This document shows, in pieces, positions 55,374-63,337 of a stretch of 64,000 nucleotides of DNA. Below the pieces are notes generated by a model. The model was not told the DNA's origin. It was given only the letters and a program-made list of their open reading frames with translations, and did no database searches. The DNA lies in contig NZ_JAGJBZ010000002.1 in the NCBI RefSeq assembly GCF_020010925.1, positions 1-64,000 on the forward strand, given 5' to 3'. This DNA is from Streptomyces griseiscabiei (GTDB lineage: Bacteria; Actinomycetota; Actinomycetes; Streptomycetales; Streptomycetaceae). The first letter of the stretch is position 1, and each line of letters opens with the position of its first letter. Made by a program: the position numbers and the translations under genes.

Positions 55374-56996
55374 TCAGGCAGTCGCCCTCCTGACCGCCCG
55401 GCCCGCCAGCACGTCCGTCCTGCGCCCGTCCTCGATGACGAAGCGGCCGTCGATCAGGACGTATGGGATGCCGGTGGGCAGGGTGCGCGGGGCCTCGTAC
55501 GTCGATCCGGCGGCCACGGTCGCCGGATCGAAGAGGACGAGGTCGGCGCGGTACCCCTCGCGGACGCGTCCCCGGTCCGCGAGGCGGAGCCGCGCGGCGG
55601 GACGCGCGGTGAGATGGGCGACGCACTCCTCCAGCGAGAGCACGCCCAACTCCCGTACGTACCGGCCGAGATAGTGGGGGAACGTCCCGTAGGCCCGCGG
55701 ATGCGGCTTGTCGCCGCGCAGGATGCCGTCGGAGCCGCCGGTGTGCACCCGGTGACGCATGATCGTCCGTACGTTCTCCTCGTGGCCGACGTGCTGGAGG
55801 ATCGTCGAGCCGAGCCGGTCCTCGACCAGCAGCCGGCGCGCGGTGACCCAGGGCTCCTCGCCCAGCGCCTCGGCCGACCGCGCGACCGTACGGCCCACGT
55901 ACGAGGACAGCGCCGGGTCGGCGACCCCCGAGATCTCGATCGTGTCCCACTCGATGGGCACGCCGTGGCAGCCGTCGGCGCCCACGACCTCCATGTGGTG
56001 CCGGATGCGCCCGGCCGTCTCCTCGTCGCCCAGCCGCGCGAGGATCGCCTCCGGACCGCCCTCGCCCGCCCAGCTCGGCAGCATCGCCACCAGCGTCGTA
56101 CAGCCGGGGGTGTACGGATAGGTGTCGAGCGTGATGTCCGCGCCGGCGGCGAGCGCGTCGTCCAGCAGGCTCAGCAGCTCGGGCGCCCGCCCCTCGTTCA
56201 CCCCGAAGTTCATGGTGGCGTGGGCCAGATGCAGAGCACAGCCCGCCTCCCGCGTCAGCGCGACCATCTCCTCGTACGCCCGGAGCGCGCCCGCCCCATA
56301 CGAGCGGTGGTGCGGGCAGTAGTAGCCGCCGTACGACGCCACCACCCGGCACAGCTCGGTCAGTTCGGCGTCCTCGGCGTACATGCCCGGGGTGTACGTC
56401 AGCCCCGACGACATCCCGACCGCGCCCTCCCGCAGCCCGGCTGCCACCAACTCCCGCATACGGTCCAGCTCCCGGGCCGTGGCCGGCCGGTCCTCCCACC
56501 CCACGGCGAGCATCCGCACCGCCCCCTGCGGCACCAGATAGGCGGCGTTGAGGGCGATGCCCTCGCCCCCGAAGCCGTGGTCGAGCCGGTCCAGGTACTC
56601 GCCCACCGAACGCCAGCCGAAGTCGATGTCCTCGCCGTAGCCGTTCCAGCCGGTGATCGCGCGGCGGACCTCTTCGAGGGTGCGGTCGTCGACGGGCGCG
56701 TACGACAGCCCGTCCTGGCCGATGACCTCCAGCGTCACCCCCTGCGCCGCCTTCGCGGTGTGATCGGGGTCCCGCAGCAGCGCGAGGTCGCTGTGGGCGT
56801 GCATGTCGATGAACCCGGGGGCCAGCACGAGCCCCTCGGCGTCGATCTCCCGCCCGCCCCTCGGCCGCTGGCACCCGGCCGCGGCGGCCTCCTTCACGAT
56901 CGACGTGATCCGGCCCTCCGCCACCACCACATCGGCCCGGTAGGAGACCTCACCGGAACCGTCCACGACCTCGGCATCACGGAAGACCAGGTCCAT
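55374..56996 (-). CDS. N-acyl-D-amino-acid deacylase (D-aminoacylase family amidohydrolase)
   Basis: A 540-residue metal amidohydrolase that removes acyl groups from N-acyl-D-amino acids. The metal-binding FIDMHAHSDLALL (HxH) is at ~residues 64-76, with GMSSGLTYTPGMYA, CPHHRSYG, LHLAHATMNFG, IMRHRVHTGGSDGIL (metal Asp) and ARPAARLRLADRGRVREGYRADLVLFD at the composite beta-sandwich end. Length and motifs fit the DAN family. The ATG at 56996 has AAAGG 9 nt before it; the GTG at 57005 is less likely. It lies 27 nt after the deaminase gene, in one operon. Confidence 0.9.
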   Translation of the reverse strand: MDLVFRDAEVVDGSGEVSYRADVVVAEGRITSIVKEAAAAGCQRPRGGREIDAEGLVLAPGFIDMHAHSDLALLRDPDHTAKAAQGVTLEVIGQDGLSYAPVDDRTLEEVRRAITGWNGYGEDIDFGWRSVGEYLDRLDHGFGGEGIALNAAYLVPQGAVRMLAVGWEDRPATARELDRMRELVAAGLREGAVGMSSGLTYTPGMYAEDAELTELCRVVASYGGYYCPHHRSYGAGALRAYEEMVALTREAGCALHLAHATMNFGVNEGRAPELLSLLDDALAAGADITLDTYPYTPGCTTLVAMLPSWAGEGGPEAILARLGDEETAGRIRHHMEVVGADGCHGVPIEWDTIEISGVADPALSSYVGRTVARSAEALGEEPWVTARRLLVEDRLGSTILQHVGHEENVRTIMRHRVHTGGSDGILRGDKPHPRAYGTFPHYLGRYVRELGVLSLEECVAHLTARPAARLRLADRGRVREGYRADLVLFDPATVAAGSTYEAPRTLPTGIPYVLIDGRFVIEDGRRTDVLAGRAVRRATA

Positions 56997-57023
56997 GCTC
57001 GTCACCTTTCAGGACTCGGGGGC

Positions 57024-58337
57024 TCAGAAGAACGTCCGGACGTACCCCGTCACGGTCCCGTCCCCCTCCACCACCGGGATCAGCTCCCACTTGTCGAACG
57101 ACGTGCACGGATGCGACAGCCCGAGCCCCACCCAGTCGCCGACCTCCAGCGCCGCGCCCTCCTCGGTCCGCAGCCACGCGTGCTGGTCCGACAGCCCCGT
57201 GACCGCGATCCCGGAGGCCTCCCGCACCACCCCCGTACCCGCGTCCCGCACCACCTCCGCCGACGGCAGATCGAGGTCGTACGCGGCGTCCCGCTTGCCC
57301 GCGTTGGCGAACGCCTGACCGGGGGAGGGCCGGGAGACGATCTGGGCCCAGAGCCGGAAGGCGGGCTCCAGGGCGCCCTCCTCGGGCACCCGGTTGAACG
57401 GGGTGATCCGCCGATAGTGCCCGGCGTCGTGCGAGACATAGGCCCCCGACCGCAGCAACTTCAGCACCGGCACGGACAGTTCGGGCAGTTCGGCGAACAC
57501 CTCGGCCACCGAGTCGAACCAGGCACTCCCGCCCGCGCTCACGATGATCTCCTCCACCCCCGCGAACCGCCCGGCCCTGTCGAAGCCGACGGCCAGCGCG
57601 GTGAGCCGGCGCAGCCACGCCCCCACCCGCTCAGGATCGGCGTCCGGCACCTCGCCCTCGTACCCGGCGACCCCCACCAGCCGCAGCGTGCCGGTCCCGG
57701 CCACCGCGTCGGCGACCGCCGCGCACTCCGCCTCCGTACGCACCCCGGTCCGCGCGCCCTCGCCCGCGCCCAGCTCCACCACGACGTCCACGGGCCGGAC
57801 GGAGCCCCGCAGCGCCGCGTCCATCACCTCGACCCCGCGCACGGAGTCGACGTAACAGACGAACCGGAACGCGGGATCGGCGGCCAGCTCCTCGGCGACC
57901 CAGCGCAGAGCGGCAGCGTCCACGACCTCGTTGGCGAGGAAGATCCGCTCGATCCCGAACTCCCGCGCCACCCGCGCCTGATGGGGCACGGCAAGGGTGA
58001 TGCCCCACGCCCCGCGCTCGATCTGCCGCCAGAACAGCTCCGGCGCCATGGACGTCTTGCCGTGCGGGGCGAAGGCCAGCCCATGACGCTCGGCGTACGT
58101 CTCCATCAGCGCGAGGTTGTGCTCCAGCCGCTCGGCGGACAGGGCGAGCACGGGGGTCGTGAAACCACCGGTGAACAGATTCCGCCGCTGCGCGGCCAAC
58201 TCACCCACCGTCAGCCCGTCGGCGTCCGGCGGAAGCCCCTTGAACCGGTGATCGACGCGCTCCGCGCCCAGCCGGGCCAGCGCTCCGCCACTCTCGACAC
58301 CCACAGAAGCCTCCCTGAAGCCCCCGACGACATCCAT
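57024..58337 (-). CDS. D-amino acid deaminase (D-serine/D-threonine dehydratase-like, fold-type III PLP)
   Basis: A 437-residue PLP enzyme of the alanine-racemase-like N-terminal fold. The PLP lysine is in FAPHGKTSMAPELFW, with VELGAGEGARTGV and GVAGYEGE in the barrel. The C-terminal D-serine-dehydratase-like domain has a metal-binding pair seen as LGLSHPCTSFDKWELIPVV. It is expected to deaminate D-serine or D-threonine to the 2-oxo acid via an enamine. The ATG at 58337 follows GAGGGTCGG; an upstream ATG (58370) is weaker. Its neighbours include a deacylase, RidA and a GntP-family permease. Confidence 0.87.
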   Translation of the reverse strand: MDVVGGFREASVGVESGGALARLGAERVDHRFKGLPPDADGLTVGELAAQRRNLFTGGFTTPVLALSAERLEHNLALMETYAERHGLAFAPHGKTSMAPELFWRQIERGAWGITLAVPHQARVAREFGIERIFLANEVVDAAALRWVAEELAADPAFRFVCYVDSVRGVEVMDAALRGSVRPVDVVVELGAGEGARTGVRTEAECAAVADAVAGTGTLRLVGVAGYEGEVPDADPERVGAWLRRLTALAVGFDRAGRFAGVEEIIVSAGGSAWFDSVAEVFAELPELSVPVLKLLRSGAYVSHDAGHYRRITPFNRVPEEGALEPAFRLWAQIVSRPSPGQAFANAGKRDAAYDLDLPSAEVVRDAGTGVVREASGIAVTGLSDQHAWLRTEEGAALEVGDWVGLGLSHPCTSFDKWELIPVVEGDGTVTGYVRTFF

Positions 58338-58355
58338 CCGACCCTCATCCAGCCA

Positions 58356-58406
58356 TTGCAACATCTGCAACGTTCATTGCGTATGCCGCTTACAGCTGTC
58401 TAACAT
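58356..58406. promoter_or_regulatory. Putative IclR operator and divergent promoter of the D-amino-acid locus
   Basis: Three half-sites lie 10 bp apart: TTGCA (58356-58360), TGCAA (58366-58370) and TTGC (58377-58380), giving a 15-bp and an overlapping 14-bp inverted repeat. On the plus strand TTGCGT (58377-58382) and TAACAT (58401-58406) are 18 bp apart and could be the promoter of the kinase operon. Multi-half-site operators are typical of IclR proteins, which bind as dimers of dimers. Confidence 0.55.
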
Positions 58407-58472
58407 CCCAGCCAGCGCCGGGTCAACGGTGCCCACCCCGCACCAGCCGACGCGACGAGGAGCCCCACCATC

Positions 58473-59699
58473 GTGACCGCCGACGGACGCCGCATCCCCG
58501 ACATCGACGTGGTCGCGCTCGGCGAGTCCATGGTCACCTTCCTCCCCACCCGCCCCGGCCGCCTCGCGGACGTCCCCTCCTTCGACCGGTCCATCGGCGG
58601 CGCGGAGTCCAACGTCGCCATCGCCCTCGCCGCGGCCGGCCACACGGTCCGCTGGGTGAGCCGCGTGGGAGCCGACGGCTTCGGCGACCACCTGGTCGAG
58701 ACGATCTCCCAGCACCACGTCGACACGACCGCCGTGGAACGCGACCCGGAACGCCCCACCGGCGTCTACTTCCGCACGGCGGGCGACCGCGCCACGGACA
58801 CCCACGAGGTCGCCTACTACCGCGCCGGTTCGGCCGCCTCGGCGATGTCACCCGACACCGTCGACCTCACCGCCGTACGAGCCACCCGCGTCCTGCACCT
58901 CTCCGGCATCACAGCGGCGCTCTCCCCCGACTGCCTGAGCCTCCTGCGCACCCTGACGGCCCCCCACCCCCACCGCCCCCTGATCTCCTTCGACGTCAAC
59001 CACCGCCCGGCCCTGTGGAACGACACCGAGGCCCCGCACACCCTCCTCGAACTGGCCCGCGCCGCCGACCTCGTCCTCGTCGGCGAGGACGAGGCGACGG
59101 AAGCCTGGGGCGTGACCGGCGGCCCCACCGCCATCCGCGCCCTCCTCCCCGAGCCCGCCACCCTGATCGTCAAACAGGGCGCCCACGGAGCCACCCTGTT
59201 CGAGCGGACGGATCAGCCGCGTACGGCGGCAAGGGGGCGTGCCGGGGGGTGTCCGCCCGCAGCGGCCGGCGTCCACCACCGGCCGCCTCCCCACCCGACG
59301 GCGCCGGCCGGACCGAGGACGGAGACCCCCCGGCACACCCCCGACCCCACCCCCACCGCGGGCGACCCGACGGCGGCGCGCACCCACGCGCCCACGGACA
59401 CCACGACGTTCGTCCCCGCCCCCACCGTCCAGGTCGTGGCAGCGGTCGGCGCGGGCGACGCCTTCGCCGCCGGCTTCCTCTCCGCCACCCTCCGCGCCCT
59501 CCCCGCCAAGACCCGCCTCCGCCACGGCCACCTGATGGCGGCGGCCACCCTCACCGTCCCCGGCGACCTCGGCACCCCACCCCGCCGCGACCACGCCGAC
59601 CGCCTCGCGGCCCTGGACGACGACGCGTGGGGGAGACTTCGACTCGGCCCCGGCTGGACGCAAGCCGAGCAGGCCCCCGAGGAGGTACGCACCCCATGA
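58473..59699 (+). CDS. PfkB-family sugar kinase with a 66-residue low-complexity insert
   Basis: A 408-residue ribokinase-like enzyme, closest in motifs to 2-keto-3-deoxygluconate kinases. The N-terminal GESMVTFLP and FDRSIGGAESNVAIALAAAG, the middle FDVNHRPALW and the C-terminal anion hole/catalytic base VVAAVGAGDAFAAGF are intact. Family members are usually 310-340 residues; the excess is a Pro/Thr/Arg-rich insert at residues ~247-312, between KQGAHGATLFER and VPAPTVQVV, in a probable surface loop. The GTG start at 58473 has GAGGAG rather far upstream. The IclR gene overlaps the stop by 4 nt. Substrate unknown. Confidence 0.87.
   Translation: MTADGRRIPDIDVVALGESMVTFLPTRPGRLADVPSFDRSIGGAESNVAIALAAAGHTVRWVSRVGADGFGDHLVETISQHHVDTTAVERDPERPTGVYFRTAGDRATDTHEVAYYRAGSAASAMSPDTVDLTAVRATRVLHLSGITAALSPDCLSLLRTLTAPHPHRPLISFDVNHRPALWNDTEAPHTLLELARAADLVLVGEDEATEAWGVTGGPTAIRALLPEPATLIVKQGAHGATLFERTDQPRTAARGRAGGCPPAAAGVHHRPPPHPTAPAGPRTETPRHTPDPTPTAGDPTAARTHAPTDTTTFVPAPTVQVVAAVGAGDAFAAGFLSATLRALPAKTRLRHGHLMAAATLTVPGDLGTPPRRDHADRLAALDDDAWGRLRLGPGWTQAEQAPEEVRTP
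59239..59336. repeat. Nested palindromic element inside the PfkB gene
   Basis: GTGCCGGGGGGT (59239-59250) and its complement (59325-59336) bracket a second inverted repeat GCGGCCGG/CCGGCCGC (59262-59269, 59279-59286). The whole falls inside the segment coding for the unusual insert and keeps the reading frame. Confidence 0.7.
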
Positions 59700-60457
59700 G
59701 CCAGACCGTCGACCGCGCGCTCAGCATCCTGCCGCTGCTCGCCGAGGGCCCCGCCGACCTCGGCCGGGTCGCCGACCGCCTGGGCGTCCACAAGTCCACG
59801 GCCCTGCGCCTCCTGCGCACCCTCCACGAACACGGCCTGGTCTACCGCCAGTCCGACCAGCGCTACCGCCTCGGCGCCCGCCTCTTCGCCCTCGCCCAGG
59901 AGGCCGTGGAGAACCTCGACATCCGCGAGATCGCCCACTCCCACCTCGTCCGCCTCAACGAACACTGCGGCCACACCGTCCACCTCGCCGTCTACGAGGA
60001 GAACGAGGTCCTCTACATCGACAAGGTCGACAGCCGGTACCCGGTCCGCATGTACTCCCGGATCGGCAAGCCCGTCGCCATCACGGTCGCCGCCGTCGCC
60101 AAACTCCTGCTCGCCGACCTCCCGGAACCCGAGCGCCGCGCCCTCGCGGAGAAGCTCGACTACCCCCTGTACACGCCCCGTTCGACTCCCAACGCCCCCG
60201 CCTTCCTCAAGGAGCTGGCCCGGGTCCGCGAACAGGGCTGGGCCACCGACCTCGGTGGCCACGAGGAGTCCATCAACTGTGTCGCCGCCCCCATCCGGGG
60301 CGCCGACGGCCGGGTCGTCGCCGCGATGTCGGTCTCCGCGCCCAACGTGGTCGTCACCGCCGACGAACTCCTCACCCTGCTCCCGCTGGTCCGCCGCACC
60401 GCGGACGCGATCAGCGGCGAGTACTCCGGCAGAACCCCCACCTCGGACCCCGTATGA
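59696..60457 (+). CDS. IclR-family transcriptional regulator
   Basis: A 253-residue regulator. The N-terminal winged helix (~1-65) reads MSQTVDRALSILPLLAEGPADLGRVADRLGVHKSTALRLLRTLHEHGLV. The GAF-like effector domain (~80-245) contains HLAVYEENEVLYIDKVDS and GWATDLGGHEESINCVAAPI. It probably senses a metabolite of the D-amino-acid/sugar pathway and binds the half-sites at 58356-58380. It is coupled to the kinase (ATGA overlap) and followed by RidA with a tandem duplication at the junction. Confidence 0.93.
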   Translation: MSQTVDRALSILPLLAEGPADLGRVADRLGVHKSTALRLLRTLHEHGLVYRQSDQRYRLGARLFALAQEAVENLDIREIAHSHLVRLNEHCGHTVHLAVYEENEVLYIDKVDSRYPVRMYSRIGKPVAITVAAVAKLLLADLPEPERRALAEKLDYPLYTPRSTPNAPAFLKELARVREQGWATDLGGHEESINCVAAPIRGADGRVVAAMSVSAPNVVVTADELLTLLPLVRRTADAISGEYSGRTPTSDPV

Positions 60458-60485
60458 CGGACAAGGACCCCGTATGACCGACAAG
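60446..60485 (+). repeat. Tandem 20-bp duplication at the iclR/ridA junction
   Basis: Two adjacent 20-bp units (60446-60465 and 60466-60485; 19 of 20 identical) each contain CCCCGTATGAC(G/C)GACAAG. The first carries the IclR stop overlapping an ATG; the second carries the RidA start. Confidence 0.9.
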
Positions 60486-60884
60486 ATCGCCCTCACCCCC
60501 GCGACCCACACCACCCCGCCCGCCAAGTTCTCCCACGGCGTCCGCAAGGGCAACATCCTCCAGGTCGCGGGCCAGGTCGGCTTCCTCCCGGCCGTCGAGG
60601 GTCAGCCCCCCACCCCCGCCGGCCCCACCCTGCGCGAGCAGACCCTCCAGACCCTCGCCAACGTCCGGGCGATCCTCGAAGAGGGCGGCGCCACCTGGGA
60701 CGACGTGATGATGATCCGCGTCTACCTCACCGACGTGGACCACTTCGCCGAGATGAACGCGCTCTACAACGAGTACTTCGAGAAGCACCTCACCGCGGCC
60801 CCGGCCGCCCGCACCACGGTCTACGTGGGCCTCCCCGCGGGCCTCCTGATCGAGATCGACGCACTGGCAGTGCTGGACGCCTGA
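60474..60884 (+). CDS. ridA: RidA-family reactive enamine/imine deaminase
   Basis: A 136-residue YjgF/YER057c/UK114 protein. The trimer active-site features are visible as QVAGQVGF, MMIRVYLTDVDHFAEMNALYNEYF, and the arginine in AARTTVYVGLPAGLLIEIDALAV. RidA hydrolyses 2-aminoacrylate and related enamines formed by PLP dehydratases, which fits the deaminase in this locus. Its ATG (60474) is 16 nt after the IclR stop. A duplicated copy of its start at 60454 reads MTDKDPV before stopping. Confidence 0.93.
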   Translation: MTDKIALTPATHTTPPAKFSHGVRKGNILQVAGQVGFLPAVEGQPPTPAGPTLREQTLQTLANVRAILEEGGATWDDVMMIRVYLTDVDHFAEMNALYNEYFEKHLTAAPAARTTVYVGLPAGLLIEIDALAVLDA

Positions 60885-60896
60885 CGAAGCGACCCG

Positions 60897-60992
60897 CGCC
60901 CCTGTTTTTCAGGGGCGCGGGGCTGTACTCGACGTGCGGCTCCGCCGCGTGGGCGCGAGCAACCACGAACCACCCGCACCCGGCCGCGCTCA
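60897..60992. repeat. Dispersed intergenic repeat, family B, copy 2
   Basis: A GCGCCCCTG-TTTTT-CAGGGGCGC hairpin, then TGCGGCTCCGCCGCGTGGGC and GCGAGCAACCACGA: the inverted counterpart of 10958-11043. It lies between ridA and the permease gene and may terminate or attenuate the operon. Confidence 0.7.
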
Positions 60993-61076
60993 GCACCCCC
61001 CACACCCCCCAAAACCCCGCACGGCGCTACCCCCTGCCCAAAAACCCCAGCCATGCCCCCACCCAGAGGACCCCCC

Positions 61077-62528
61077 ATGCCCGAAGCACCCCCACACACC
61101 GGCGGCCTGCTCCTCCTCATAGACGGCACCGCCGGCCTCCTCACCGTCGCCGCCCTCGGCATAGCCCTCCTCCTCTTCCTGATCATCAAGACCAGACTCC
61201 AGCCCTTCGTCGCCCTCCTCGCCGTCTCCATAGCCGTCGGCCTCGCCGCCGGACTCTCGGTCACCGAACTCTTCGGCACCGTCCAGCGAAGCGACGCCGT
61301 CTCGACCATCGAGTCCGGCATGGGCGGCATCCTCGGCCACGTCGCGATCATCATCGGCCTGGGCACGATGCTCGGCGCGATCCTCGAAGTCAGCGGCGGC
61401 GCCGAGGTGTTGGCCTCCCGCCTCCTGAACCTCTTCGGCGAGAAGCGCGCCCCCCTCGCGATGGGCCTGACCGGCCTGATCTTCGGTATCCCGGTCTTCT
61501 TCGACGTCGGCATCTTCGTCCTCGCCCCGATCGTCTACGCCGCCGCCAAGCGCTCGGGCAAGTCGATCCTCCTCTACTGCCTCCCGCTCCTCGCGGGCCT
61601 GTCGATGACGCACGCCTTCCTGCCCCCGCACCCGGGCCCGGTGGCCGCGGCGGGCCTCCTCCACGTGGACCTCGGCTGGGTCATCCTGATGGGCGTCGTC
61701 TGCGGCATCCCGGCCGTCCTGGCCGCGTGGGCGTTCTCCGCCTGGATCGGCCGCCGTATCTTCGTCCCCGTACCGCAGGACATGGTGGAGGCGGCGGAGG
61801 AGTCCCGTCAGGCGGTGATCGACGAACAGCGCGCGGCCGGTGTGGTGCCCACGGAGAACCCCGTCCCCCTCACCACGGTCTTCCTGATCATCGGCACCCC
61901 GCTCCTGCTGATCCTGGCCGCGACGTTCTCCTCCATCGCGCTGGACCCCTCCACCCTCCGCTCGGTGATCGAGTTCTTCGGCAACCCCTTCGTCGCGCTG
62001 ACGATCGCCCTGCTCCTCGCCTACTACCTGCTCGGCATCCGCCGGGGCTGGTCCCGCAGGTCGCTGGAGACGGTGTCGACGTCGTCCCTCAAACCGGTCG
62101 GCAACATCCTGCTGGTGGTCGGCGCGGGCGGGGTCTTCGGCGCCGTACTGAAGGCGAGCGGGGTGGCGCAGGCGCTCTCGGACACGTTCAACGACGTGGG
62201 TCTGCCGGTGCTGGTCCTCTCCTACCTGCTCTCGGTGGTGCTCCGGGTCGCCCAGGGCTCGGCGACGGTCGCGATCGTCACCACGGCCGGCATCGTCGCT
62301 CCGCTCCTCACCGGGGGCGACCACTCCCAGGCCTTCGTCGCCCTCGTCATCATGGCGATCTCGGCGGGCTCGATCTTCGCCTCGCACGTCAACGACGGCG
62401 GCTTCTGGATCGTCTCCAAGTACTTCGGCATCAGCGAACGCGACACCTTGAAGACCTGGACGGTCCTGGAGACGGTCCTGTCCCTCGCGGGCTTCGCGGT
62501 CGCGGCGGTATTGAGCCTGTTCGTCTGA
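61077..62528 (+). CDS. GntP-family permease (gluconate / D-serine DsdX-like)
   Basis: A 483-residue polytopic proton symporter with about 12-14 membrane segments. Family features include IIIGLGTMLGAILEVSGGAEVLA, FGIPVFFDVGIFVLAPI, MTHAFLPPHPGPVAAA and the C-terminal SHVNDGGFWIVSKYFGIS. GntP relatives import gluconate-type sugar acids, while DsdX imports D-serine. With a D-amino-acid deaminase and RidA beside it, D-serine uptake is plausible, but the PfkB kinase equally suits a sugar acid. GAGG lies 8 nt before the ATG at 61077. Confidence 0.9.
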   Translation: MPEAPPHTGGLLLLIDGTAGLLTVAALGIALLLFLIIKTRLQPFVALLAVSIAVGLAAGLSVTELFGTVQRSDAVSTIESGMGGILGHVAIIIGLGTMLGAILEVSGGAEVLASRLLNLFGEKRAPLAMGLTGLIFGIPVFFDVGIFVLAPIVYAAAKRSGKSILLYCLPLLAGLSMTHAFLPPHPGPVAAAGLLHVDLGWVILMGVVCGIPAVLAAWAFSAWIGRRIFVPVPQDMVEAAEESRQAVIDEQRAAGVVPTENPVPLTTVFLIIGTPLLLILAATFSSIALDPSTLRSVIEFFGNPFVALTIALLLAYYLLGIRRGWSRRSLETVSTSSLKPVGNILLVVGAGGVFGAVLKASGVAQALSDTFNDVGLPVLVLSYLLSVVLRVAQGSATVAIVTTAGIVAPLLTGGDHSQAFVALVIMAISAGSIFASHVNDGGFWIVSKYFGISERDTLKTWTVLETVLSLAGFAVAAVLSLFV

Positions 62529-62570
62529 CCGCCGTGAAACCCAGATACGGACATATGCCCGGCCCGACTG

Positions 62571-62598
62571 TTCCCGGCACAGGATCGTCGACCATACT
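62571..62598 (+). promoter_or_regulatory. Candidate promoter for a leaderless transcript
   Basis: TTCCCG (62571-62576) and CATACT (62593-62598) are 16 bp apart; transcription would begin at about 62605-62606, the first base of the GTG codon. Confidence 0.35.
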
Positions 62599-62605
62599 GC
62601 CCGCT

Positions 62606-63280
62606 GTGGAGCAGCGCATCGGTTCGAAAACCCAGCCCCTGGCCGCCGCGGCGGTCGACCCGTCGCACATCCCAGGACTCACGGCACCGGTGTCCGTGAA
62701 GAAGGAGGAGCCGGAGGACACGGAATCCACCGAACCGACAGCGGAAACCGACGCGGAAGCGGAAGCGGAAGCCGAAGCGACGGCCGACGCGAAGCCCGAA
62801 GCCGAATCGGACGCCGAAGCCAAGGCTGACGGCGAAGCCGAAGACAAGACCGACGCGGAAACCGACGGCGAAGCCGAAACTGACACGGAAACCGAAGCCG
62901 ACGCGGAAGCCGACCCGGAATCGGACGCGGAGGCCAAGGACGGACCCGAGGCGGAACCCTCCACCGACGGCCCCGTCTTCGAGGCCTCCGACCGCCGAGC
63001 GAAGATCACCGCCGACGGCGACGGCGTACGGCTGCGCCTGGACGACCAGGAGTGCGAGTTCACCTGGGACGAGATCGGCGCGATCGAGACGGAGTCCCCC
63101 CGTTTCGGCAAGCGCTTCACGATCACGGTCCACACCCCCGACCGCCGCTGGTACTTCCTGGAGATCGAGGCCAAGGCCAAGTCGGACCACGCGGCCTGGG
63201 AGAAGCAGATCGACGAGGTCCTGGACGCGTACTTCGAGGACGGTTCCGACAAGGAAGAGCCTGAGGACACCACCCCCTGA
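62606..63280 (+). CDS. Acidic-linker protein of unknown function
   Basis: A 224-residue protein. A short N-terminal segment (VEQRIGSKTQPLAAAAVDPSHIPGLTAP) precedes ~85 residues of Glu/Ala/Asp repeat (DAEAEAEAEATADAKPEAES and so on, ~residues 45-125). The folded C-terminal domain of ~85 residues (AKITADGDGVRLRLDDQECEFTWDEIGAIETES ... DRRWYFLEIEAKAKSDHAAWEKQIDEVLDAYF) looks PH-like. I chose the GTG at 62606 because conservation-like sequence starts there and a -10 lies just upstream; ATG 62555 is the alternative. Function unknown. Confidence 0.7.
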   Translation: MEQRIGSKTQPLAAAAVDPSHIPGLTAPVSVKKEEPEDTESTEPTAETDAEAEAEAEATADAKPEAESDAEAKADGEAEDKTDAETDGEAETDTETEADAEADPESDAEAKDGPEAEPSTDGPVFEASDRRAKITADGDGVRLRLDDQECEFTWDEIGAIETESPRFGKRFTITVHTPDRRWYFLEIEAKAKSDHAAWEKQIDEVLDAYFEDGSDKEEPEDTTP

Positions 63281-63299
63281 GGGGCGCGGGGAACTGCGC
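63280..63299 (-). repeat. Family A repeat core overlapping a stop codon
   Basis: The exact 20-bp core on the minus strand begins at the last base of the TGA of the acidic-linker gene and extends toward the convergent carboxypeptidase gene. Confidence 0.75.
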
Positions 63300-63337
63300 G
63301 ACCAGCCACGACGGTCCCGCAGTTCCCCCCTCACGAC

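Noticed and set aside
55614..58403. A 929-codon open frame on the plus strand opposite the deacylase and deaminase genes
   Set aside because: It is a high-GC shadow frame: composition is dominated by Arg/Pro/His/Gly with no motifs, while both minus-strand genes show full enzyme signatures.
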